From the NCBI GenBank assembly GCA_011316305.1, contig SAUG01000053.1:372001-436000 (forward strand): a stretch of 64,000 nt of DNA, written 5' to 3'. The first letter of the stretch is position 1, and each line of letters begins with the position of its first letter. The notes below the pieces were generated by a model that was not told where the DNA came from, made no database searches, and worked only from the letters and a program-made list of their open reading frames with translations. Source of the DNA: Rusavskia elegans. Its lineage: Eukaryota > Ascomycota > Lecanoromycetes > Teloschistales > Teloschistaceae. Both the position numbers and the translations under genes were made by a program. Shown here piece by piece: positions 23,773 to 34,609 of the stretch.

Positions 23773-25018
23773 CTAGCCATTAACATCGTCTGCAGCGGTC
23801 ATCTCTGGGAGCTCACGATATCCTGGCACATCGTTCACGAGCTGGAAGAACTTCAACATGTCCTTGTAAGCCACAGGCATGACACGTTCCAACACCTCGT
23901 TCTGGCCTGCGGAATAACAATTGCAGCCAAAATCCTCACGGCCGGTCAATGGAGTCCCAACGGGTTCATCAGACTGAAGGTATGCTCGAGTGCGCTGCCA
24001 AAATTTCATCGCGTCAGGAGCCCATGTGAAACGCAATAATACGAGTTCGAACTTACCTCTTCCCAAAATTTCTTGAACTCGCCCTCCCCGATATTCTCGC
24101 CCTGCCAGATAGATCCACTTCCAATGGCCGCAGCCTTCACCTGTCCCTTCCAGTTTTTCCAGTTGCCCTGCAGATACTCGGCAATAATCGGTCCTCCATC
24201 CCCCATGCCTATGACATCAATGGCCACATCCTTCTTGCACATCTTCGGTATCACGTCGCTGAAGATGGAGGCGACATGCTCCTCTGGATCTCTATGTCCC
24301 GGCACTCGGTTCTTCTCCTCGTCGATTTCCATGGGTGGACTCACGGCCCATTGCCTGGGGAGAGCCATCCACGTCGTCTGCGTCACAGCGCGCCCGCCAC
24401 CACGATACCAGAGGAGTTGACCGGTGTTGGCGATCAGGATACCTGGGTTATCTGGCGATGTCGATTGTATGGTGTGGATGAAATCGAGGATGCTGCCGGC
24501 GGCGATGGTCTCCTGGCCGATGGTGCGCCAGGCGAAGACACCGAGGTCTTGCCATGACTCGCCGATGTAGACGATGAGGCGGTTGCAGATGGCGATGTTG
24601 GTGGACGTGTAGATTGGGATGTGTGGTTTGGTGGTTGGGGTGCCGAGTGGTAGGTTTGTGAGGTTCATGGACGACTCGAGGACCCGGGATTGGATGTTTG
24701 AGCGGATGCAGGTGTTGTGGGCTTCACGCTGCACGACGTTCATGCGCTCGTTCTTTGAGATGAAAAAGTTGAACTCTTGCTCTGGATTCTTCAGCGAGCG
24801 CACTTGGTCTTGGTCGTTGATGGCATATCTGGCTATAGTTAGCATTTGATGAAGTGGGTGGATGTATTCCTTCAAGTAGCCGGCCAGGAATTCAACACCT
24901 GGACTGCTCACGAACTACTTTACCCTTGCCGAGGTCTGGGACAGACTCACCCGAGCTTCTCAAGGTCAGCTGGAAATTGAAAGTCTGCCGGCAAGGCAGA
25001 CTCATGCAGACGATACAT
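23773..25018 (-). CDS. Arb2-like domain protein, 353 aa
   Basis: CDS is complement(join(23773..23994,24057..24828,24951..25018)). Exon 1 (MYRLHESALPADFQFPADLE) joins exon 2 to give LEKLGYAINDQDQVRSLKN, as in fungal Arb2-domain proteins. The 62-bp second intron joins FKKFWEE to RTRAYLQSDEP. Core blocks: FFISKNERMNVVQREAHN, then a Rossmann-like alpha/beta hydrolase-type core (GVFAWRTIGQETIAAGSILD, PGILIANTGQLLWYRGGGRA, VAIDVIGMGDGGPIIAEYLQ), ending with FGCNCYSAGQNEVLERVMP. The IGMGDGG segment stands where a hydrolase nucleophile elbow would be but has Asp, not Ser. S. pombe Arb2 acts with Argonaute in heterochromatin silencing; whether this paralogue family does so is unknown. Confidence 0.88.
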
Positions 25019-26604
25019 TATGATGTGATATCTCTGATGGCACGGAGCGCTGTTTCTTCAACAAGTACCTTGGGGTCAATTGTAGAAGAGCGCGATCACG
25101 ACCTTGAAGGAAGGTGCTTCAGATGGAAAATGAGAACAGGAAGAAGAAGTTCGTATGAGAGCATGATGTGTTGAATGATTCGGATCCAAATCTTAGTCTA
25201 TCATGCAAGAAGCCGCATACCACGGGACATGAACAAGACGATCAATCTGACATGAATATCACAGCACGTGAACCCAGAAGGCGAAAGATTAGATATCCTT
25301 CGGCGCCGAACGCCATCCGATGTATAAGGTACAGAGGTCACCAGCTGGCCTTCTTAACACCGGGTATATTGCCTTCCAGCGCATTCATCCTGAACGGATA
25401 CTACGGCCCAAGCATGTCAGTATGGCCATGATGGAAGAGCCGGGTCATGCGCCACTACTCACTCTTGCCATTCTGAAATGCCGAAAGACACCTCGACTTT
25501 TACCGCCCTCAATACATCGGTTGTTGATCTGGGTGGATCTGGTGTATGCGTGCATTTGGGAAAGCTGCAGTTGCGCCTGGGCTCGTGCTCGAGGAGGTAG
25601 AGTGGTGTTGCGGATGATGTAGCGAAGTGCTTGTCTAACCGAGTACTTTTATTAGCTGTCAATTTCCTGCAATAGAGCGTCGTCTGCCTACCTTTGCGTT
25701 TCATACTGCTCAAAGACTTTGCGCTTGGTATGATCTCGTATGACCTGCAAAGCTTTAAGGGTCATCCTGGAAGAACGGAAGGAGCGTCTTGTACCCTGAC
25801 ATTGACAAAGCAGCTGAGGTCCAGCTTCTTTGCTCGAAATTGAGCCATGACCGCAGATGGTTTGGGTGAATTACGATTAATGTTGGTTGCGATGAGATTC
25901 AAACAACTTGAAGACAGATGACACTTGATGTGGTTAGACGGGGTGTAGCCGGAGTCGAGCCGGTGATCTATTGGCGTCACTTATTAATTATCCTACCTTA
26001 CTCTACACCAGTGTCTACCTTACCCACCTTACCTTAGCTTGCCTACATTTACTTGTGGTTCCAGACCTCAGGCAAGCTCAGGTCGATAATGTGACCATTT
26101 TCAAGCAGGTGCTGGTATATTGTATCCTGAGACCGAGACTCCTCTGCCCTAGTATCATAGTCTGTGTATCTTCAAGCTCGCTGAATACTACAACAGTGGA
26201 TGCAGTAACACATGGCAAAACATCATGCCGAAGCTGTAAACAGTCCAGGGAGATGAGCAAATTGATGTTCAATAAAGTATAGTATTGGATAATCATACAG
26301 CAGCAGCAACAGCAGACGCCTGGTGAGGCTACAACACTGTTAGCCGAGCTGTCACCCCCGCTCGATCCGACAAAGACACCTCTCACCTCACCAAGGGCAT
26401 TGATGCTGCCATAGGAGCTCATCGGCCTTAAAACAGCTTGCCATTTCGAACCTCGCTTACCGGCTCCTCATAGCCTTGTATATCACAATATCTGATTGTC
26501 TCTGTGGTACGAGAGTGTGTTGGATGAGATCTTTCCTTCTTTTCATTCCATATCTGTAGCACTGTCTGGTGCTTTTTTCTGTGCTATAACACATCTCATT
26601 CGCC
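25019..26604. other. 1.6-kb gene-free region between divergent genes
   Basis: It separates the Arb2-like gene (minus) from the dehydrogenase gene (plus). Frames of 70-115 codons are present but none is domain-like. Around 25980-26050 there is C/T/A-rich simple sequence with several TTACC repeats, and a short CAG-rich run near 26300. Both promoters must lie here. Confidence 0.45.
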
Positions 26605-27866
26605 ATGGGTCAGGAAGCAGCGAAACACCCGCTCGGGGACCTTATCCGACAGTCACCCCCGTTTGATGCCAACCATATCCCGGATGACTCGTGGATGAAA
26701 GACAAGGTGGTTATCATTACTGGCGGTGCTTCCGGCTTCGGATTGGGCATGTTCAGAAGGTGGGCAGCAGCAGGAGCAGTCGTCAGTAAGACATCACCCC
26801 GTCCCGAATATTCCTGGGTGGAGAGCTGCGGGACACCTTAGAAAGGTCCACCGGGGTTTGTGAAGCCAACGTAGTCCAGCGGGATGTGTCGAGGCTTGAT
26901 AAGTTGGCATGGTACAAGCATGCTGACCCGAGTCCTGCTTTAGTTGTCGCCGACATCAATGTTACAAAAGGCGATCAGCTCGTGAGGGACGTCAAGAAGG
27001 CTACTGGAAATCCTCACTTACACTTCATTCACTGTGACGTTACCGACTGGCAGTCCCAGGTCGGCTTGTTCAGAGAAACTGCCAAGTTGAGTCCACACGG
27101 CGGCATCGATACTGTCGTGGCCAACGCCGGAATTGGAAACTCCAAGAAGTCATTCGAAGAGCCAAGCGACCTTGACCTCGCCAACCCTCCGCCGCCGGAC
27201 ATTTCGATCCTCGACGTGAATCTTACAGGTGTCGTCTATACCTCATACCTCGCCCTTTGGTATCTCCCACGCAACCCAGGCTCCTTTCCGGCTAACCCAA
27301 ATTGTGTACCTACACAAACAAACCGAGATCGCCACTTGATCCTGATTGGGTCCCTCGCTGGCCTGATGGCAATCCCAGGAGCAGCTCTGTACGGGGCATC
27401 AAAGCATGCGGTTGTCGGGCTGTACCGAAACTTGCGTGCTAGCTCCTTGATGCAGGGTATCCGGGTTAACTTGATATGTCCTTACTTTGTCGAGACGCCT
27501 TTACTGACTGCTCCAACAAGAGCACTACTGGCTGGTGGCGTACTTGGCAAAGTGGAGGACGTTGTCGAGGCTGCCACAAGATTCGCAGCAGACCCACGCG
27601 TCGTTGGCCGAGCCGTCAGTGTGGGTCCGAAGCTAAAGGTCAAGCAAGATGTCAATGGTGAATGGAGCCTAGTCGAGAGTGAAGACCAGGGTGCGGAGCA
27701 GCGAGCAATATGGGAAGTCTATCTGCACGATTTTGAAGATGCGGACGTCTTTCAGAGAAGGTGTCTAGCCATCATGAACCGAGCCACAGAAATCCGAGGG
27801 TGGATAGGATGGGCACAAGATATGGTTGGAGCTCTCGCTTATGGCTTGCGCTCGCTTTGGGCTTGA
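26605..27866 (+). CDS. Short-chain dehydrogenase/reductase, 367 aa
   Basis: CDS is join(26605..26785,26944..27866); the 158-bp intron splits the second beta strand and joins AAAGAVV to IVADINVTKGDQL. Classical SDR features: the cofactor-binding TGGASGFG at residues 39-46, an acidic residue after the second strand (VADIN) that favours NAD over NADP, the NAG motif (VVANAGIGN), the catalytic Ser in IGSLAG and the YGASK (YxxxK) catalytic pair. A C-terminal extension of about 90 residues ends with a hydrophobic stretch. Fungal relatives resemble 15-hydroxyprostaglandin dehydrogenases; the substrate is unknown. No biosynthetic-cluster neighbours are present. Confidence 0.92.
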
Positions 27867-28518
27867 TCTGCCCCTTCAATCGGCAAGTGAGCACTCGATC
27901 GGCTGACACCAGAACGAATACAAGTCAGCAGCCGCTGTTGGGAGGTAAAGATGAAGACTCTGACTCTCGTTGGTCAGAAGCTTCACAAGCGGTCAAGGGC
28001 ACATTGCACACCCCCTTAGTCTTCTTCTTTCACCCGAGAAAGGGATGCCAGTTGTGCACCAGGGCCAAAACATCACACTCACCAGTCGACGCTGAGGCGG
28101 CACCATAGGCGCAAGTACCATGCAAGAAGGTCGACTTGATGTAAACGAGCTGGATCAATGATGCTACCATGACTGCAGGCACGAAGATGTTCAGGTATTA
28201 GGGAAGTATACGCATCTCCCTTGCCTGTCAGATATGTACTGAGATATATTGTTCCATATAAGATAAAGTAGAATTGCCCCCCACCTGAAAAATCCATCAC
28301 ACTGGAACATGCATTTATTCGGTACGGTTGTATCAACAGTCGTGACATCGACTTCGACATCAACAATCGTGATATCGACATCAACAGTCAGCTTCAACGC
28401 AACCACCTTGATCGTCAAGCTTAATCTTGTCACGTAGATTTGCACCATCACTCCCAATCACTGTCTCACTTTATTTAATCTCGCTTTCTCTGCACGAGCT
28501 GCAACACTTGTCCGCAAC
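27867..28518. other. Intergenic, holds a short imperfect tandem repeat
   Basis: Between the dehydrogenase and the SGNH gene, same strand. At 28332-28390 the unit ATCAACAGTCGTGACATCGA recurs about 2.5 times with changes. No gene found. Confidence 0.45.
28332..28390 (+). repeat. Imperfect tandem repeat, units of 21-27 bp
   Basis: Units begin at 28332, 28359 and 28380 (the last partial); each starts ATCAACA. The first unit is longer by a 6-base insertion. Confidence 0.65.
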
Positions 28519-30073
28519 ATGGCTTACTTCTCAGAAAAGCATGGGCCCACATCATCCAGTCCTGTCGCCGGTCCACCACGCTGGACGCTCGCGCCCAAGA
28601 TGTCTTCCTGGTCAGTCCAACCACGTAGAATCGGTCTATTCGTCCTGGCCACGGTGCTCGTGTATTCCCTGAACTCCTTCTTGCTGGTCTCAAAGCCTCA
28701 CAAAGTACGTAGCTAAGAGAAACCGAAAAAAAGCCGATCTTCCTGATACTCATTGACAGCCTCAACGTCCGTCATATCTGACCGAGCACCAACCATACAA
28801 CTCAACCGTGCTTCGTCACGCAGCCTTCCAGCCGCCGGAAGCATTACCTCACCGCAATACAGACGTCGTCGACATGTTTGCAAGCTACAAGTACCGTAAC
28901 ACCTGCAACATATCTTCATTGGATCTTCATTCTCCGTTCGCGCCGCTTTGTACGGATCGGAAGTCTTTGCTTACAGCGATGTCGTCAGGTGGTCGTATTG
29001 GTCATGACGCTCCATACATGCCCCGGGACTGCGATATGCGATGGTTTTCGACCGAAGAAATCTGCGAAATATTGGGCCGGTTTGAGAAGGTCATCATCTT
29101 GGGAGACAGCATGATGAGACACGTTGTTGGTAGCTTGAATGTGCTGATCAGGAAGGACCTGGGCTACGGGGCTGTGACTGACTGGAATTTCTCACCAGAA
29201 GAGAGGTATGTGACGACATCAGTCGTCGATTACTCTCACTGATGAAGCCGCAGACAAGACTGCTTCTGCAATTACCAATTCAACGTCAAAGCTTGCTCCG
29301 TTCAGGGCATATTCAAGACTGGTGACGTGGTCAAGAATGACCCCGAAAGCCTCGCGTGTCCAGCCAACACGATCGACGTTATCAGTAGCTCCGCCCTGAA
29401 ACACTTTACTCCTGAATTCGTCCAGTATTACTAACTCACTTCTCTTCAGTCGAACAAATGATCCGCTTTCCTATCCCCTCCGACGAACTCGATCGCCTTC
29501 GCGCACTACTCCCAGCCAAGAAACCTACTCGCCCCTACGCCTTTGTCTTCGGTCACGGTCTATGGAACGATCTCGATCTCCAAGCTACCCTTGACTGGCT
29601 CGACACTCTACTGGATGTGTCGGTACAACAAGCGCCATGGCTTGGATCTCGGAGCCAACCCTCAGTATCTCACGCTAGATCCAGGGGAAAAGCCGCAGTG
29701 GCAGCGAAAGGCGAAAGAAGCAAACAAGGTTCGGGATTCTGGCCTCGCCTTTTCTTGACGCCCAATGCCGCTGGCAAAGAGAAGCCGGATGAGTGGCTGG
29801 TAAGTCAGGGGAACAAGGCCCTGATGATATTTGAAGAGGCGGTTAGAGAGGAAGTGCAGAGGAAGGGAGTCGAGCATTTGGGAACGTGGAACATGAGCAT
29901 TCAGAGCAACAAATTCGATGGGGTGTAAGTTCTCTCGTCCTTGCTCCGTTGCTGTCGTATTCTTGGTACTAAGGGAGGTGCTTTGGGACAGGCATCTGGA
30001 TCTGAGAGGAAACCTGATAAAGGCGATGATGGTTATGAATTGGCTGAACATGCTGGAGGTGGAGAATTTTTGA
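28519..30073 (+). CDS. Membrane-anchored SGNH/PC-esterase-like protein, 439 aa
   Basis: CDS is join(28519..28704,28760..29205,29254..29384,29450..29924,29992..30073); all introns (48-67 bp) are GT..AG and the exons sum to 440 codons. A single membrane helix at about residues 39-57 (IGLFVLATVLVYSLNSFLL) gives a type II topology, with the catalytic part probably luminal or outside. The SGNH nucleophile motif is VIILGDSMMRH (GDS at 177-179) and the Asp/His pair is DGVH at residues 411-414, followed by LDLRGNLIKAMMVMNWLN. This arrangement is that of the PC-esterase group related to plant TBL and animal NXPE/CAS1 acetyltransferases, which acetylate glycans. A basic insertion near residue 325 (SRGKAAVAAKGERSKQGS) is probably disordered. 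Substrate unknown. Confidence 0.85.
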
Positions 30074-30416
30074 GGACGAATCCGGTGACGAGATACAAGA
30101 AAGATTGAAATTAAGCGCATACAATACAAGATGGTCAATATTTATCTGATATCGATTCTGTCACATTACATGACTCTTGCTATTTTTCTCTCGGCCCCGA
30201 GCAGAGCCGCTCGTCTTTCAAATATGTCTATCGCGATGTCTGTGTGGAAGCATATCTGGGACATCCTTTCGCATGATATCTGATCAGAAAGCTGCGAGTG
30301 AGACATCCTTGAGCTACAGGTCCAGCATACAATGCACACAAAGGCCTGTCAACTCCTTCAGGTCTCAGAGGTCTCAAAATTATCAGAGAGAGTGTGAACA
30401 GTGAGCTTCATACGTT
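30074..30416. other. Convergent 3' region
   Basis: 343 bp between the 3' ends of the SGNH gene and IPI3. Nothing recognised. Confidence 0.5.
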
Positions 30417-32137
30417 TCAGTCACTACTCAGCTCATCGGTATCACTACTCAAGTCGTCGTCCATCTCCTCTTCTGCACCCTGAGCATCATTCTCCCTACC
30501 CGCCTCAACTATCTCCCCCATCACAACCTTGCGTCTTCGCTCCTCCGTCTCCAACTTTTTGATTCTCCTCCGCTTCTTTCGTGCCTGCTTTAGGCTCTCC
30601 TCTTCTTTCCTCCTCAGACTCTGTTGATCGTACTCCAGCACCTCCGCAATAGCTTCCCTCTGCCTGCGAAGAGCGTCGTCGAGTTGAATTCTAAGATTCT
30701 TATTTTCGGTGCGAAGGGTGTCAGGTTCGTTGTTGTCGTGAGGATCGAGAGGGCCTGAGGAGCGGTTATTTATGGCTGTAAGTTCGGCTATGCCTTCTTC
30801 GAGCATGTAATCTGGGAATGAGGGGTGCGTCAACGCTGTATCGAGATCTGAAACTCCGGGAGGCGTGTCCAGGAGTGGTAGTGTTGAAAGGAGCTGGGCA
30901 GTGAAGTTATAGTTAATGGGGATGGTTGAATCACCATTGCTGCCTGTAGTCACATTGTGAGAGCTTTCATAGCGGGGTTTCACTACGTTCTGGAGCTTAA
31001 GGTTTGGGGTCTGCGTCGTTGGGAACCCCGTGGGAGGAAGCATCAGGAGGTTTGTGACGGGGAGGGTGAAGTCGGCGAGTAGGGCGGAGTATATACCCTT
31101 AGCGATGTTCCAGGTATGGGCTTTGCCGTCCTCATGGCCAGAAAGGAGAGTCGTGCTGTCGTAACTTACTTGAAGACAGTATGCTGGGGACGATAAGGAG
31201 CCTGGGAGGTGCCACCGGTCCGAAGGTGGAGGCTGGGTAGGTGTGGCTTGCTGGCTCGGATCAAAAAGGCCATGGAGAGGATGGTTTGGTTTATAGAAAT
31301 TGATGAATTGAATGCTACCGTCGGCAAAGCCGGTATAGGCGGCGCGGTCGGCTGGGTCTAGAGCAAGACAGATCGGATTGTCGCCGAGTAAATAGGTGTG
31401 TAACACGGTGCCATTGATGTAGTCCCATACGACACATGTCTGGTCGTTGGCAGCGGAGACTGCGAAGCTGGTCTGGCCTGGGATATGAGCGAACAGGACA
31501 GCATTGATGGCTGCTCGGTGGTTTGTCAGTGTCTTGAGAGGCGAGAATGGTAGAGGCTGGCTTGGGTCGTTTTGCGAAGGTTGGGGGAAGGACAAAAGTG
31601 AGGGCAACGACCAGAGCTGGAGATTGGAATCCGAAGATCCGGAGAGAACGAAGTTGAAGGTTGGATCGACAGCAAGACAGGTGACTGGTTGAAGATGGGA
31701 TTGGGATGTACTGATCTGACGGCCAGTTGCAAGCTACTTGGACTGGTCAGCATTGCACCAAGAGAGGACTTTAGTGATTGAGATACCTCCCACAGAATCA
31801 TCCTTCCTCCTTTAGTACCCAGGACCAGCGTTCCTGCTCCATGGTACTGGCCGGCAAGGACAAGGCAGGTGATGTTGTCCTGAAAGGGAACAACCGCCTC
31901 CTGATTGCCACGATCTCTGTTGTATACATGGATGACACTCTTGTCTGCTTGAGCGGCAAAGACGTGGGTTGCGCTGACAGCTAAGCAATTTGGCTGGGTG
32001 GTGCTCTTCTTAAAGCTCGTCTTCAAGGAAGGGATCGGTTGAAAATCGTGAAGGTGAATGCCTATGTCTTTGGTCGCGGTAGCTTGAGCTTGCCTTTCGA
32101 CAGTTCTGGTTGAAGCTACGAAGCTTTCTGTGAGCAT
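30417..32137 (-). CDS. IPI3: IPI3/WDR18-type WD40 protein of pre-60S processing, 555 aa
   Basis: CDS is complement(join(30417..31733,31787..32137)); the 53-bp intron joins GGRMILWE to LATGRQISTSQSHLQPVTCL in frame. The N-terminus (SFVASTRTVERQAQATATKD, then IGIHLHDFQPIPSLKTSFKK) and the repeats (NHRAAINAVLF, SAANDQTCVVWDYINGTVLH, GFADGSIQFINFY) match Ipi3/Crb3, a subunit of the Rix1 complex that acts in ITS2 processing and late 60S maturation in the nucleoplasm. The C-terminal 120 residues hold a coiled coil (NKNLRIQLDDALRRQREAIA) and a very basic patch, then an acidic tail (EEEMDDDLSSDTDELSSD). It is divergently transcribed from SER2 over 233 bp. Confidence 0.88.
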
Positions 32138-32370
32138 CGCGTTTTACACAATGCGACACCATTGATTGAAAGCTGGGGGTACAAGTCCAACGATATTGAA
32201 GACCTACAATCTAACTACCAAATTAGGGCTTTATCGATTAGGGCTGTGCAGGGTTCCGATCTTGGTCCACGTGACGTGACATTCGGCGCTTAAACTTTAG
32301 CTTATACTCTCCTCTCAACTACTTCTAACACCTATATGGACATCTTGTCTCTGAGATACTCGATCGTCCG
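32138..32370. promoter_or_regulatory. Bidirectional promoter IPI3/SER2 with CACGTG and TGACGTGA sites
   Basis: At 32268-32273 a palindromic CACGTG (bHLH E-box) overlaps TGACGTGA at 32272-32279, which resembles a bZIP/CRE-type site. Upstream, ATTAGGGCT occurs twice within 25 bp (32222-32244). Binding is inferred from motif identity only. Confidence 0.5.
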
Positions 32371-33439
32371 ATGTCCACCATGTCGGCCGAAGCAGGTGAT
32401 GCCAGGCTCATCGTCACCTTCTTTGCCAAATCACGACCTTCTAGCCAGGACAACTTCAGATCGCAATCTCTAGCTTGTGGACCCACCTTTTCCCAACTCC
32501 TCGCGTCTTCACTATCCCCAGCAGAATCCGTCTTAGACTCTTACCGCACCCTCGCTCCTGGCATCTTTCAGTCTGTATACAGCATCACCAACCCCCTTCC
32601 CAAACTGGAAAAGCTTAGGCACACTACTTCCATCACCGCCTTCGAAGCACTACATGCCGTCGAGATCATCTGGGATCTTGTTCTGAAGGGAACTTCGAAT
32701 GATTTACGTCCAATCAAATTAGCCGTGTTCGATATGGATTCTACCCTAATCAATGAAGAAGTCATAGACGAACTTGCCCGTTCCATTGGCATCACCTCAG
32801 CTGTATCTGCAATCACGGCGAGGGCGATGAATGGTGAAATCGAGTTTGAGCAGTCTCTCCGTGAGCGTCTTGCCCTGCTGAAAGGAGTCAAGGCCGACGT
32901 GTGGGACGAGCTAAAGCAAACCATCACCATTGCAACAGGTGCAAAAGATTTGGTAGACTATCTTCGTGAGCGTGGTGTGTTTACGGTGGTAGTCAGCGGT
33001 GGCTTTGCCCCAATGGCGTTGTGGTTGAAGGAGCAATTGGGCTTGAATTATGCTTTCGCAAACCATGTACGTAAATCGCTTCCAGATGTCTCAACCCACA
33101 TATTCATATGCATCTTCATAGCTTGTGGTCTCTCCGTCAAACGCTACCTACCAATATCCCCATCTCTCAGGTGAATTGTCCCCTGAGCACCCAATCGTCG
33201 TTCCAGAGTATAAAAAGCATGTCCTGGAATCACTCGCCCAAGAACATTCAATCCCGCTTTCCGAAACCTTCGTCGTAGGCGACGGATCCAACGACCTGCT
33301 GATGCTTGGAGCGGCAGGCTTGGGCGTTGCCTGGCGAGCGAAGGCGAAGGTACAGCGAGAGGCACCTCAGCGATTGAATGGCACCACCTTAAGTGATCTC
33401 ATCTTCCTCCTTGGTGGTCAAGAAAGCAGAGACGCATGA
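32371..33439 (+). CDS. SER2: Phosphoserine phosphatase, 337 aa
   Basis: Last step of serine synthesis, hydrolysing phosphoserine. CDS is join(32371..33066,33122..33439) with a 55-bp phase-0 intron. HAD-superfamily motifs: I, DMDSTLI at 121-127 (both Asp of DxDxT); II, VVVSGGFAPMA; III/IV, VVGDGSNDLLML with GDGSND at 285-290. The cap-domain block ARAMNGEIEFEQSLRERLAL is typical of SerB/Ser2. An N-terminal extension of about 115 residues (an ACT-like or poorly conserved region) precedes the HAD core, as in other fungal enzymes. Two in-frame ATGs (residues 1 and 4) could serve as start. Confidence 0.94.
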
Positions 33440-34609
33440 TCCAATGATTCAATAACATTAAGTCGCCATTATTCCAATGCTCTGGAGCTTTACCCACTTA
33501 TATGCCCATTTTCTAGCCGTAGCTCTGCGATTTCCGCTGGTGGCACCACATCGGTACCTTCAAGCCTGGCAGCGGATGCCCAAACTTGTGGTCTCCAGCA
33601 TGCGGTCACAACACCGTCTTAAGCAACCGGAAACTGTCATTTTCCAACACGAACTCCGAGCTCGACCCGTAGCTACAGATTTGTGGGCAGACTTTCACTG
33701 CCCGGACTTCTCCAAGACTTTCGAGCCACGAACGAATGTCAATATTATCAAGCGAGATCTATTGACGTGCCTAGACTTTGAAATCGAGTAACGATGCATG
33801 CTTTCGAGAAAGGGGCATCAATATTCTCCTTAGGGCTTCACCATCGATCTTAGTCAGTATTGACGTTTCAAACTTGGTACCTGGACTCCTATTTGAATGC
33901 TCCCCCTGGACACAACGGTCTTACTGCCGGACACAGGTCTACTCATCAAAAGACAAGAGACAACATGAACCCGCAGACCGAGCCAAACGTCTCATCTGAA
34001 ACATGGTTAAAAAGAAGACGGCGACCGACGAACGCAGGGGCAAGCTCGAAAAGTGGCTGGAATTCAACCTTCCGCATCTCTGCCTGGAATCCGTAATACT
34101 AACCGGACTGCACCTTTAGAGAAGTAGTGCTACTTCTTGATACCTACACTTCGCTGGTGGATATGATGTACCGCATCTTCCAAATTTTATGAAACCCACT
34201 GTTCCATCGAAGTAAGAAAGGGAGTATATGCATGCAGTAGGATATACCTTTTCTACCTGTACAGATTCGGATTTTGGGTCTTGTCCTTTCGTGCAAAGTA
34301 AACTCTACGGTACTGGACATAGTCCGCTGATCGTTTCAACAACTCTGGACAGGTCACACGCCACCAAAATAACACCGAGAGTGTCCGTGAATCCGAACGT
34401 ACGTACGCCCCGGCTATGTTATGTGCACATGAAGCTTCCCTGCCATCCATCCAGCACCAAAATCCCCAGTAGAACCCTTCGAATTGCAATTTCAACGAGT
34501 GTCCCGCCGCCAAAAACACCCGCTTGCTTACTGGATATATATCCCTTACACCGCTCCAACAATACGTACATACAGCTGCAGAGCCTCGAAATGGACTACT
34601 TCCCAAAAC
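33440..34609. other. 1.2-kb gene-free region
   Basis: Between the 3' ends of SER2 (plus) and the STRIPAK-subunit gene (minus). Open frames up to 150 codons exist but lack domain-like sequence. No repeats recognised. Confidence 0.45.

Noticed and set aside
25019..26604. Hidden gene in the 1.6-kb gap
   Set aside because: No exon chain with domain-like translation found on either strand; the simple repeats and short frames do not support one.
33440..34609. Open frames of 104-152 codons between SER2 and the FHA-domain gene
   Set aside because: Overlapping on both strands, no recognisable motifs, no consistent splice structure.
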